Made by a program: the position numbers and the translations under genes. The notes beneath the pieces are model-generated. The model was not told the origin of the DNA and did no database searches. It worked only from the letters and a program-made list of their open reading frames with translations. Shown here one piece after another: positions 1-6,522 of a stretch of 25,506 bases of DNA. Source of the DNA: an uncultured Lactobacillus sp. (GTDB taxonomy: Bacteria > Bacillota > Bacilli > Lactobacillales > Lactobacillaceae); NCBI GenBank assembly GCA_945281075.1, contig CALYQE010000007.1, forward strand, positions 1 through 25,506, written 5' to 3'. Within the stretch, counting starts at the first letter, position 1. Each line of letters begins with the position of its first letter.

Positions 1-1
1 T

Positions 2-1045
2 ACAGACGTTGGATGGGGAACCGCATCAACAATTGGCTGGGGATCATCAATTATGCTGGTTACTGTGATTGGATTCATAGTTATAAACGCAATCTTGCTG
101 TTTTTAAATTTAACAAAAACTGTTGATCTCGATATTTTTAATTTTTGGATTTTTCTTTTAGTAGGAGGCCTCATATACGCAGGTACCAATAACTTCTGGA
201 TTGCAGTTATTGCCGACTGGATTATTTACGTCTTAACGCTAATTATTGCAGATATGACTCAACCAATCATTCAGAAGAAATTTCCTAAGAAGGACCTAAA
301 AGGTATTTCATTTCCTCACCTAACCTGCTTAGCATGGGTGCCATTTGGAATTGTTGGAAATTGGATTTGTGAACACATTCCTGGTTTAAACAAAATTAAG
401 TTGGATCCTGAAACAATTAACAATAGACTCGGAACATTAGGAGAACCGATTAGTTTTGGCGCAATTATTGGTGTTCTGATGGGCATCTTAGCTGGTTATG
501 ATTTCTCTAAGACATTAACGCTAGGGGTAAATATTGCTGCCTCAATGTACCTCCTGCCAATAGTGGTTGATGTATTGGTTTCAGGTTTAGTCATGGTAAA
601 AGATCATGTTAATGCAAAGCTAAGAGAATGGTTTCCAAAAAGAGAGTTTTATATTGGAATGGATACAGCACTATTAATTGATGATCCTTCTGTTTTATCA
701 ACAGGTCTTTTGCTTTTGCCTTTGGCAATTATTTTAGCTTTTATTTTGCCAGGTAACCGGGTACTGCCATTTGCAGACTTAGCTTCGCTAATATTTCTAT
801 TTGCGTTAGTAGCACCATTTTGTAATCGAAACATTTTCAGAATGCTCATTTCAGGTCTACTTATCATTGTTACTATTTTCTACGTCGGAACTTCCATTGC
901 ACCTGAATTCACCAAAGCAGCAGTTCAATCACATGTTAGTTCTATAAAAGCTTTTAGTTCCATTACAAATTTAGTTGGCTCTGCAACAACTTGGATTGGA
1001 TGGATTTTTATTAAAGGTAGCGAATGGATCGCAGCACTTTTTTAA
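2..1045 (+). CDS. gatC: PTS galactitol-type EIIC (GatC-like), 5' end cut by window
   Basis: Membrane permease subunit of a galactitol/Gat-family PTS, which takes in a polyol and passes it on phosphorylated. The reading frame is open from base 2 with no start codon, so the gene begins before the window; the first Met at base 53 is internal. The visible 347 residues begin with a GatC-like stretch (TDVGWGTASTIGWGSS), then many hydrophobic helices with short basic loops. The segment around LGTLGEPISFGAIIGVLMG and the C-terminal SSITNLVGSATTWIGWIFI also look like the GatC family. EIIA and EIIB partners are not in view and probably lie upstream. The gene runs toward the sorbose operon. A hairpin with a T-run at about 1091-1137 probably ends its transcript. 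The substrate (galactitol or another polyol) is inferred from the family only. Confidence 0.85.
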   Translation, partial: TDVGWGTASTIGWGSSIMLVTVIGFIVINAILLFLNLTKTVDLDIFNFWIFLLVGGLIYAGTNNFWIAVIADWIIYVLTLIIADMTQPIIQKKFPKKDLKGISFPHLTCLAWVPFGIVGNWICEHIPGLNKIKLDPETINNRLGTLGEPISFGAIIGVLMGILAGYDFSKTLTLGVNIAASMYLLPIVVDVLVSGLVMVKDHVNAKLREWFPKREFYIGMDTALLIDDPSVLSTGLLLLPLAIILAFILPGNRVLPFADLASLIFLFALVAPFCNRNIFRMLISGLLIIVTIFYVGTSIAPEFTKAAVQSHVSSIKAFSSITNLVGSATTWIGWIFIKGSEWIAALF

Positions 1046-1090
1046 AGTAAAAATAAAAACACGAATATTACAGTCATTATCTTAATTTAG

Positions 1091-1138
1091 AGTGTTCTAC
1101 ATGGATTACGTAAAAGCATAGCCATTGGAACACTTTTT
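1091..1138 (+). terminator. Probable terminator after gatC
   Basis: An 8-bp stem with one wobble pair (AGTGTTCT at 1091-1098 with GGAACACT at 1127-1134) encloses a 28-nt loop and is followed by TTTT. It lies 45 bp after the gatC stop. The long loop makes it weaker than the other terminators in this window. Confidence 0.5.
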
Positions 1139-1457
1139 AATTTAAGCAGATAGTTCGATGCAGAAAAATCTTTACTACGAAAAAAGAGCACAATCTTTAA
1201 ATCCCATTGTGTGATTAGATCCTTGACTAAGTATGCCCAAACTATTCTAAATATATGGATTTAAGTTAATTCAACCTCATTTTTCAATCTATTTTGAGTG
1301 GGTACGTGGAATTAATTTCCCCTTGTCTTTTACTTAATACACCTGCTTAACATAATTTTCAAATTACAGACTCTTTAATTTTTCTGAATAGATCCGCAGC
1401 TCTTTGCTTCAGCTTCTGGTTGCCTTTAAGTCGAAAAAAATTTTAGTTTCACCCAGC

Positions 1458-1613
1458 TTATCTATATGCAAAATAGCAAATGAAAAACCAGAAATCTAAG
1501 AGATTTCTGGTTTTTTCTTTATTAACTGCTCGAATATTCCTAGCAGCAATATTTTTAGCTGTTAAAATGTCTCTATCAATTTTTATGCTTATGCCAAGAT
1601 TGATACAACTATA
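1458..1613 (-). pseudogene. TnpB/OrfB-like transposase C-terminal remnant
   Basis: Reading the minus strand from about 1613, the frame gives a Cys followed by INLGIS, then IDRDILTAKNIAARNI (the IDRD codons are at 1569-1580). The DRD-x3-A-x-NI pattern is the last RuvC motif of TnpB/OrfB proteins of IS200/IS605 and IS607 elements, which follows a CxxCG zinc knuckle. Here the knuckle is degraded (C-I-N-L-G), and a stop lies in the same frame just upstream, so no intact transposase exists. The frame stays open to a TAA at 1458-1460, but the original C-terminus may have been earlier, near the hairpin at 1485-1513. No TnpA was seen. The identification rests on one short motif and is tentative. Confidence 0.45.
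1485..1516. terminator. Perfect 13-bp hairpin with T-runs on both strands
   Basis: AAACCAGAAATCT (1485-1497), loop AAG, then the exact complement (1501-1513), followed by TTTTTT on the plus strand; the minus-strand copy ends in TTTTT. It can act as a bidirectional terminator and is the first strong one met by transcripts leaving the sorbose operon on the minus strand. It also sits right where the TnpB-like remnant would end, so it may instead be a leftover end hairpin of that element. Confidence 0.7.
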
Positions 1614-1731
1614 ATGGTTAGATCAGCGGGGAAAAGAAAATATGGATAATTAGGAATTATTTTTACCAAAAGTGAAAATATATTTTTTGGGTTAAGTAGT
1701 TTTTATCATTAAAAGAAACTTTCTTGTCAAC

Positions 1732-1899
1732 CTAAAACTGTTTGATTACTCCACAAAGTTGCAAAAGACCAATACAAAAAATAACAAGACCTAATAAAAT
1801 GTATAACCAATCATAAATACCGGTACTTTTTTTGGTGATAAATCCGGTACTCATTAGTAAAAAGCCGACAACGAGTGTGATTAAGTTGTTTATCCCCAT
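1732..1899 (-). CDS. 55-residue two-helix membrane protein at the end of the sorbose PTS operon
   Basis: Small open frame of 55 codons plus TAG, starting with ATG at 1899, 15 bp after the EIID stop on the same strand. A GAGAGTGG-like purine stretch lies about 9 nt before the ATG. The protein opens with MGINNLITLVVG, has a first hydrophobic segment at about residues 4-20, a short basic turn (TKKSTG, 22-27) and a second hydrophobic segment at about 30-52, ending IKQF. This is a helical hairpin with the loop predicted on the cytoplasmic side. I do not recognise the family. In L. casei this operon position holds sorG, an aldolase, and this protein is unrelated to it. Co-transcription with EIIC/EIID suggests, as inference only, an accessory or regulator of the mannose-family membrane complex. 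Gene-like spacing, clean frame and membrane composition support a real gene. Confidence 0.65.
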   Translation of the reverse strand: MGINNLITLVVGFLLMSTGFITKKSTGIYDWLYILLGLVIFCIGLLQLCGVIKQF

Positions 1900-1914
1900 C
1901 TTGCTTACCACTCT

Positions 1915-2751
1915 CTATTTCAAAATACCAATTGCATATCCTAAAATACCGACTCCAAACAAAATAAAGATTAGTAGGATTGGACTAACCCGCTTTTTCA
2001 ATAGGTACATCATCAACAACGTCAATCCTAGAGAAAGCAAGCCCGGACAAAGTTGATCTAAAATATTTTGCACCGTTGTAATTGTTGTTTTTCCGTTAAA
2101 AGTAGTTTTTGAGACAACTAATGGCACGTTAATTGTCGTCCATTTATTAACCAGAACACCCATAATGAACAATCCTAAAACAGTTGCTCCTTCGGTTAAC
2201 TTTTTCAAGAAGTTTCCAGAAAGTTCTTGTACCAAAGACATGCCTTCGCTAAGACCTAATTTTAGTCCGTACCATTTTATTCCTAAACGAACGATATTAA
2301 AGACGAGAAAAAAGATTACTGGTCCAAGCCATGAGCCTTGTAACGCCAAGGTGGCTCCAAGAGCAGCTAAAATTGGTCTTAGTGTACCCCACATTACAGG
2401 ATCGCCAACGCCACAAAGCGGACCCATCAAACCAACTTTTAAACTATTAATTGTGCTAATATCAATATCCTCACCTTGTGACTTAGCCTGTTCTAACGCA
2501 CTCGTCAAACCGATGACAGGACCACAAAAAGCAGGAGTAACATTAAAGAAAGTGTTATGGCGCTTTAAGGCTGTAATTTGGTCTTCCTTCTTCTTGTATA
2601 CTCGCTTAATTGTTGGAATCATGTCCACGCAGAATGCTAATGCATGGATTCGTTCATAATTAAATGATGCTTGCTGAAAATTAGAAAAGATAAAAGTTTG
2701 AAAAATATCCTTTTTTGTTAATTGATTCTTTATTTTTTTATTTTCTTCCAT
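1915..2751 (-). CDS. sorD: L-sorbose PTS EIID (mannose family)
   Basis: EIID subunit of the mannose/fructose/sorbose PTS family. With EIIC it forms the membrane channel that carries L-sorbose in for phosphorylation to sorbose-1-P. About 278 residues, the usual family length. The N-terminal cytoplasmic part has the EIID motif region (FSNFQQASFNYERIHALAF), then PAFCGPVIGLTSALEQ and the GLMGPLCGVGDPVMWGTLRP block; hydrophobic helices follow, with a single anchor at the C-terminus. An ATG at 2757 is in frame two codons earlier, but the GGTGGAG element is better spaced for the ATG at 2751, chosen here. It follows EIIC by 14 bp and is followed by the 55-residue membrane gene. sorD is the L. casei name; Klebsiella calls EIID sorM. 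Sorbose as substrate is inferred from the neighbours. Confidence 0.88.
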   Translation of the reverse strand: MEENKKIKNQLTKKDIFQTFIFSNFQQASFNYERIHALAFCVDMIPTIKRVYKKKEDQITALKRHNTFFNVTPAFCGPVIGLTSALEQAKSQGEDIDISTINSLKVGLMGPLCGVGDPVMWGTLRPILAALGATLALQGSWLGPVIFFLVFNIVRLGIKWYGLKLGLSEGMSLVQELSGNFLKKLTEGATVLGLFIMGVLVNKWTTINVPLVVSKTTFNGKTTITTVQNILDQLCPGLLSLGLTLLMMYLLKKRVSPILLIFILFGVGILGYAIGILK

Positions 2752-2765
2752 GTTCATACTCCACC

Positions 2766-3572
2766 TTAATCCTCTAATTCATCTTCCGATAATTCTGTAT
2801 CGGAGGCAGTGCCTGCAGAAGATGATTGAACTTTATCTTTAGAAAATTGCGGATCCAGTTGGACGTAAATTAAAGCTAAGATCAAACCCACTGCACCAAA
2901 AGCAAGCAAACTAAGTTTTAGGTATCCGCTTAAAACAAATCCCAAGTAGAAAAAGGGCATCAAGTATTTGACATACATCATATTCAAAATCATTGCATAT
3001 CCAACAGTTACAATGAAGCCACCGGCAACTGCCAAGCCACCTGTTACTACTTCAGGCAAAGAATTAAGTGCATTCTGAACCATCACTGGGCTAACAAACA
3101 CAGCTACTAGCGTAGTTGGAATAGAAACTCTAAATGCCTGAACAATTAGTGCTGAAAAATGTAGCCACTCAATTGCCCTAAAATTAGCTTTTTCCACTTC
3201 TTTATCTGACGCGTGCTGAAACACAACTGTAAAAGTACGTGCAAGTACAGTTAGCACTTGTCCAGCTGCAGCAACTGGCAAGGCAATGGCTATTCCCTTA
3301 GTTATGCTTTGGTGCCCTACAATTACCAATATCGTTGAAATCGTGCTAGCCAGAGCTGAATCAGGTGATTGTGCTGCACCAACATTCATCCATCCCAAAG
3401 CAATCAGCTCTAGTGTGCCTCCTAAAACAACACCTTTTATTGGATCACCTAAGATTAGTCCCATTACTGAACAGGCGATCAGTGGCCGGTGCGTTTGCCA
3501 TTCATCCAAAACACTTCCACAGCCAACAATTGATGACCATAAAAAAACTAATATAATTTGGAAAGTTGACAT
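2766..3572 (-). CDS. sorC: L-sorbose PTS EIIC (mannose family)
   Basis: EIIC channel subunit, 268 residues, of the mannose-family PTS, working with EIID. It starts MSTFQIILVFLWSSIVGCGS. The conserved region THRPLIACSVMGLILGDPIKGVVLGGTLELIALGWMNVGAAQSPD (about 27-71) is typical of ManY/SorA-type EIIC, and hydrophobic helices continue to about 240. The C-terminus is a short acidic, Ser-rich tail ending in SEDELED. A good AGGAG lies 7 nt before the ATG. EIIB ends 31 bp upstream. Symbol follows L. casei (sorABCD = EIIA-EIID); in Klebsiella EIIC is sorA. Confidence 0.9.
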   Translation of the reverse strand: MSTFQIILVFLWSSIVGCGSVLDEWQTHRPLIACSVMGLILGDPIKGVVLGGTLELIALGWMNVGAAQSPDSALASTISTILVIVGHQSITKGIAIALPVAAAGQVLTVLARTFTVVFQHASDKEVEKANFRAIEWLHFSALIVQAFRVSIPTTLVAVFVSPVMVQNALNSLPEVVTGGLAVAGGFIVTVGYAMILNMMYVKYLMPFFYLGFVLSGYLKLSLLAFGAVGLILALIYVQLDPQFSKDKVQSSSAGTASDTELSEDELED

Positions 3573-3603
3573 AATTTTCTCCTATAAATTATTTTTAAGC
3601 CAT

Positions 3604-4080
3604 TTATTTAATCAGCTTGAGAATATCTTTTTTGGGATCATCAGCCAAAACTCGCAAGTCTAGGTTAACCCCTAATTTATCTAGCTCGATAAAGGCTTGA
3701 ACGTCTTCAGGTGTTACAGATACTGCCTTAGTAATCTGTTTCTTGCCTTCTGCATATGACATCCCTCCTATATTAATTGATTTTAGAGGAATCCCACCTT
3801 TAACTAATTCCAATACTTCAGTTGGATTAGTGAATAAATAAAAAACAGTGTCGTTTTGGTATTTAGGATTATTGTAAACGGCTATCGCTTTTGCTACGTC
3901 GACCACGTTAACTTTCATTCCAGCTGGAGCTGCCTGTTTGACTAATACTTTACGGATATTGTCATTAAATACCTCCTTGCTTACAACGATAATCCTCTTT
4001 GCATTAGCTAACTTTGACCATACCGTTGCAACCTGGCCATGAATCAATCGGTCATCAATCCTCGCAAACTTGATAATCAT
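3604..4080 (-). CDS. sorB: L-sorbose PTS EIIB (mannose family)
   Basis: Cytoplasmic EIIB protein that takes phosphate from EIIA and passes it to the sugar. The N-terminal MIIKFARIDDRLIHGQVATVW is the family signature, with the phosphorylated His at residue 14. About 158 residues, the normal length for ManX-domain/SorB EIIB. The ATG (4078-4080) shares one base with the TGA of EIIA, indicating translational coupling; a TTG one codon earlier (4081-4083) is possible but less likely. An AAGGAAG element lies about 10 nt upstream within the EIIA gene. Part of the single sor transcript. Confidence 0.9.
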   Translation of the reverse strand: MIIKFARIDDRLIHGQVATVWSKLANAKRIIVVSKEVFNDNIRKVLVKQAAPAGMKVNVVDVAKAIAVYNNPKYQNDTVFYLFTNPTEVLELVKGGIPLKSINIGGMSYAEGKKQITKAVSVTPEDVQAFIELDKLGVNLDLRVLADDPKKDILKLIK

Positions 4081-4496
4081 CAAAAATCATCTTCCTTCTC
4101 TATTTTTTTCATTTCCCAACTTAATGCCGTAGTATAATTTGCCGAATCTGCTAAAATTTCTTGAACAAGTTCTGTAATAGACACACTAGTCATTTTGGTA
4201 GCAATTTCTAACAAAATTGGTAAGGACATACCGGCAATGACATCTTTAGCTTTTCCGTTGAGAGCAAGATCAGCGGCTGCATTATATGGTGTTCCTGAAA
4301 AAAGATCCGTTACAATTAAAATTTGGTCAGTTGAGAATTTGCTACTAGCCTGTAGTATTTTATTTTTGACGTCTTCAATACCTTCACCGGGTTCAAAAGT
4401 TAACGCAATAAAGTCCTCTGCTTTGCCAAAAATCATTTGAATTGCTTCCTTAAAGGCCACACCAGTTTTTCCATGTCCAATTAAAATAACTTTCAT
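4080..4496 (-). CDS. sorA: L-sorbose PTS EIIA (mannose family)
   Basis: Separate EIIA protein of the mannose family, 138 residues. It accepts phosphate from HPr and hands it to EIIB. MKVILIGHGKTG places the phosphorylated His at residue 8, and the later TDLFSGTPYNAAADLAL segment (about 63-79) is the conserved EIIA-Man region. The ATG lies 2 bp after the dehydrogenase stop, with AGAGG in the end of that gene as ribosome binding site. The stop overlaps the EIIB start. It has no fused EIIB domain, unlike E. coli ManX. Confidence 0.9.
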   Translation of the reverse strand: MKVILIGHGKTGVAFKEAIQMIFGKAEDFIALTFEPGEGIEDVKNKILQASSKFSTDQILIVTDLFSGTPYNAAADLALNGKAKDVIAGMSLPILLEIATKMTSVSITELVQEILADSANYTTALSWEMKKIEKEDDF

Positions 4497-4498
4497 TT

Positions 4499-5299
4499 CT
4501 AACCTCTTGACTTTCCTCCAGCAACGTTAATTGTTACACCAGTTATGTAACTAGCTCGGTTAGATAATAAGTAATTTACTAAGTCGGCTACTTCTGAAAG
4601 CTTGCCGCTTCGTCCTAAAGGAGTTGTAGAAGTGCTTGAATATCCACTTCTTAACTGCTCGACCGTAATATTTCTTGTATAAGCAAGTGCTTCTTCATAT
4701 GAAGGAGTACGCAATCCTGTTGCTTCTAATATGCCTGGGGCCACCCCAACCACACGAATGTTATATTTTCCTAATTCTTTAGCCCAGGATCTAGTTAAAC
4801 CATTAATTGCACCTTTTGTTGCTGAATAAATGCTTTGTCCTTGAGAACCTTCAAGGCCTGCTTCTGAAGACATATTTACAATAACTCCAGCGCCTTGTTT
4901 GACAAGCTCTCTTGCAACTGCCTGTGACATTAGGTAAACGCTTTGAACATTAACGGCGATCATTTTTTGAAATTCATTTAAATGAATTTCATATTTGCTT
5001 TCCGGATTTTTCTCATCGACTAACAGTCTGGGCAAATTGATCCCAGCATTATTAACTAAACCAGCAATTTGACCAAATGTGATTTTTGTTTGCTCAATTA
5101 AATTAGCAACGTCTTCTGGAGCAGTCACATCACATTTAATAAACCGAAATCTGTCATTATTCACCTTTGAAGGATTCAAATCAGCATCGACAACGTTAGC
5201 CCCATTAGAAAGCAATTCTTTTACTATGGCATCTCCAATCCCTGAAGAACCACCCGTTACAATATATGTTTTATTATTTAAATCGATCCAACTATCCAT
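4499..5299 (-). CDS. sorF: Sorbitol-6-phosphate 2-dehydrogenase (SDR family)
   Basis: NAD-dependent short-chain dehydrogenase, 266 residues, expected to oxidise sorbitol-6-P to fructose-6-P as the last step of sorbose breakdown. Seen in sequence: the nucleotide-binding TGGSSGIG at 15-22, NNAG at 83-86, catalytic Ser at 144/145, and the YxxxK pair Tyr158/Lys162. A GTG six codons upstream (5317) is in frame, but AAGGAG lies just before the ATG at 5299, which is taken as the start. It is the first gene of the sor operon, as sorF is in L. casei. The substrate call rests mainly on context with SorE and the sorbose PTS; SDR sequence alone cannot fix it. sorF is the L. casei name; Klebsiella calls it sorD. 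Confidence 0.82.
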   Translation of the reverse strand: MDSWIDLNNKTYIVTGGSSGIGDAIVKELLSNGANVVDADLNPSKVNNDRFRFIKCDVTAPEDVANLIEQTKITFGQIAGLVNNAGINLPRLLVDEKNPESKYEIHLNEFQKMIAVNVQSVYLMSQAVARELVKQGAGVIVNMSSEAGLEGSQGQSIYSATKGAINGLTRSWAKELGKYNIRVVGVAPGILEATGLRTPSYEEALAYTRNITVEQLRSGYSSTSTTPLGRSGKLSEVADLVNYLLSNRASYITGVTINVAGGKSRG

Positions 5300-5313
5300 T
5301 TTTTCTCTCCTTT

Positions 5314-5325
5314 TCACAAATGTTA
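5314..5325. promoter_or_regulatory. SorR-like half/degenerate operator in the sorF leader
   Basis: TCACAAATGTTA matches the palindrome TCACAAATGTGA found upstream of sorR in 11 of 12 positions. It lies in the sorF 5' leader, about 15 bp before the start codon, and may be a repression site. Function is inferred. Confidence 0.45.
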
Positions 5326-5343
5326 TATGCGTTTGCTTTTTTA

Positions 5344-5357
5344 TGTTAGCGCTATCT
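5344..5357. promoter_or_regulatory. cre-like CcpA site at the sorF transcription start
   Basis: TGTTAGCGCTATCT resembles the cre consensus TGWAANCGNTNWCA around its central CG. It lies just downstream of the predicted -10 box of the sorF promoter, where CcpA binding would block initiation. A near-identical core occurs before sorE. Glucose repression through CcpA is known for the L. casei sor genes. Confidence 0.55.
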
Positions 5358-5365
5358 TAATTTAA

Positions 5366-5394
5366 AATATAGCAACTTATATCACTACAATCAA
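5366..5394 (-). promoter_or_regulatory. sorF operon promoter (-35/-10)
   Basis: On the minus strand, TTGATT (5389-5394) and TATATT (5366-5371) are separated by exactly 17 bp. The transcription start is expected near 5359, giving a leader of about 60 nt. The -35 is imperfect, and a SorR-like palindrome is centred about 58 bp upstream of the predicted start, which suits an activator. Confidence 0.65.
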
Positions 5395-5411
5395 TGAGTT
5401 TGTGGTAATTG

Positions 5412-5423
5412 TCACAAATGTGA
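5412..5423. promoter_or_regulatory. SorR-like operator between sorF and sorR
   Basis: The perfect inverted repeat TCACA-AA-TGTGA lies in the divergent intergenic region. It is centred about 58 bp upstream of the predicted sorF start and abuts the sorR -10 box, so one protein dimer could activate sorF and control sorR. The same palindrome, inverted, occurs before sorE at 6413-6424. Confidence 0.6.
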
Positions 5424-5425
5424 TT

Positions 5426-5431
5426 TATAAT
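5426..5431 (+). promoter_or_regulatory. sorR promoter -10 box
   Basis: A consensus TATAAT lies 37 bp before the sorR ATG. No good -35 is found at 16-18 bp spacing; the expected position is partly covered by the SorR-like palindrome at 5412-5423, which suggests autoregulation. Confidence 0.5.
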
Positions 5432-5462
5432 AAAAGAAAAAATTGGCTTGAGGAGTTATGAA

Positions 5463-6410
5463 ATGGAAAATAATTTAATAAACCAACTCATTCTGATCGC
5501 AAAACTTTACTATATAGATGGACTTACTCAAAATGAGATCGCAGTAAAAGTGCACATCCATCGCAGTCAAATTAGTCGAATGCTTAAAGAGGCCCGAAAG
5601 CTTGGCTTGGTTAAAATTACTGTGAATTCGGGTTTAGAAGACTTTAGTGACTTACAAAACTTTTTGATTAAAAAGTTTAAGCTAAAAGAAGCACTAATTG
5701 TCCCAGAAAATATTAATGACCTAAATTTAAAAACTCTGGGTAGTTTTGCGGCTAATTACTTATCACAGACAATAACTAATAATTCAGTTATCGGTATTTC
5801 TTGGGGTAGAACTTTGGCTCATGTTTTTCAGGCTATGCCAACAGCAAGTGAAAAGCACGGAATCACTGTTGTGCCCCTAATCGGCGGTCCTGCTGGCAGA
5901 CTGAAAAATGACTATCAGTCTAACCGCTTGGCTTTTCTATTAAGTGAAAAATTAAATGCTAAAAGTGAATCACTAAACTGCCCCGCAATTGTTAGTTCTA
6001 AAAATTTGCAAGAAGAGCTGATTTCTAATCCTAACAATCAGGCCGTTTTTAATCTTTGGCAAAATCTTGACTATGCGATCGTGGGAATTGGAAGCAATTT
6101 AATCATCGATATGGAGCAATGGCAAGAATTCTATAAGAATTCAAACTTTGCTTCAATTTTTAATGAAACAAATGCCGTAGGTGATATTCTTTCACAACCG
6201 TATTCTGAAGAGGGGAAAATTATCAATTCTTCCAAGTATCATATTATTAGCATGAATCTTGATTCTCTCAAGAAAGTACCGATAGTCATTGGAGTTGCCT
6301 GCGGAAGAAACAAAATTAAATCTATTTTAGGTGCGTTAAATACACACATTCTCGATGTCTTAATCACTACTGACGTGACAGCATTAGGAATTCAAGACTT
6401 ATGCATGTAA
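5463..6410 (+). CDS. sorR: SorC-family sugar-responsive transcriptional regulator
   Basis: DNA-binding regulator of sorbose use, 315 residues. The N-terminal helix-turn-helix lies at about residues 18-50 (GLTQNEIAVKVHIHRSQISR). The rest is the SorC sugar-phosphate-binding domain, with VIGISWGRTLAHVFQ and VVPLIGGPAG blocks and C-terminal AIVGIG and VGVACGRNK stretches. The ATG at 5463 is chosen because GAGGAG lies 7 nt before it; a TTG five codons earlier is less likely. It is divergent from sorF and followed by sorE, as in L. casei, where sorRE and sorFABCDG are induced by sorbose. The palindromes TCACAAATGTGA / TCACATTTGTGA at both target promoters are its likely operators (inference). Confidence 0.87.
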   Translation: MENNLINQLILIAKLYYIDGLTQNEIAVKVHIHRSQISRMLKEARKLGLVKITVNSGLEDFSDLQNFLIKKFKLKEALIVPENINDLNLKTLGSFAANYLSQTITNNSVIGISWGRTLAHVFQAMPTASEKHGITVVPLIGGPAGRLKNDYQSNRLAFLLSEKLNAKSESLNCPAIVSSKNLQEELISNPNNQAVFNLWQNLDYAIVGIGSNLIIDMEQWQEFYKNSNFASIFNETNAVGDILSQPYSEEGKIINSSKYHIISMNLDSLKKVPIVIGVACGRNKIKSILGALNTHILDVLITTDVTALGIQDLCM

Positions 6411-6412
6411 AA

Positions 6413-6424
6413 TCACATTTGTGA
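6413..6424. promoter_or_regulatory. SorR-like operator upstream of sorE
   Basis: TCACATTTGTGA is the reverse complement of the site at 5412-5423 and again a TCACA/TGTGA palindrome. It begins 2 bp after the sorR stop and is centred about 58 bp before the predicted sorE start, the same distance as at sorF. Confidence 0.6.
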
Positions 6425-6441
6425 TCTTTTGCTTATATTCG

Positions 6442-6470
6442 TTGTTTTAATAACCATTTTGCAGTAATAT
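6442..6470 (+). promoter_or_regulatory. sorE promoter (-35/-10)
   Basis: TTGTTT (6442-6447) and TAATAT (6465-6470) with 17-bp spacing; start expected near 6477, about 46 nt before the sorE ATG. This lets sorE be transcribed apart from sorR. Confidence 0.6.
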
Positions 6471-6493
6471 CATTTGTGAAGTTAGCGCTTTCT
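6470..6493. promoter_or_regulatory. SorR-like half site and cre-like box before sorE
   Basis: TCATTTGTGA (6470-6479) resembles one and a half arms of the SorR palindrome. It runs straight into AGTTAGCGCTTTCT (6480-6493), a cre-like sequence that shares GTTAGCGCT with the one before sorF. Both sit at the expected transcription start, suited to repression. Confidence 0.5.
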
Positions 6494-6522
6494 GATAACA
6501 AATTGTATTAAGGAGATTAGAA

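Larger units (their letters stand above)
1046..1731. other. Gene-poor stretch between convergent operons
   Basis: About 690 bp without an intact gene, between the gatC end and the 55-residue gene closing the sorbose operon. It holds the gatC terminator, a decayed TnpB-like tail (minus strand, about 1458-1613) and a perfect 13-bp hairpin (1485-1513). On the minus strand 1359-1433 there is also a 24-residue open tail rich in Lys/Arg that ends in TGA and has no start; it may be another gene fragment or chance. I see nothing else here, and the stretch looks like eroded insertion debris. Confidence 0.55.

Noticed and set aside
1717..1731. Possible terminator right after the 55-residue gene
   Set aside because: Only a 6-bp AAGAAA/TTTCTT pairing with almost no loop and no G-C content; the hairpin at 1485-1513 is the better candidate.
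2165..2659. 164-codon open frame on the plus strand
   Set aside because: It lies wholly inside the EIID gene on the other strand, has a low-complexity Pro/Ser/Lys composition and no ribosome binding site. It is an antisense shadow.
5300..5317. GTG start for sorF six codons upstream
   Set aside because: This start would put the AAGGAG ribosome binding site inside the coding region; the ATG at 5299 has ideal spacing.
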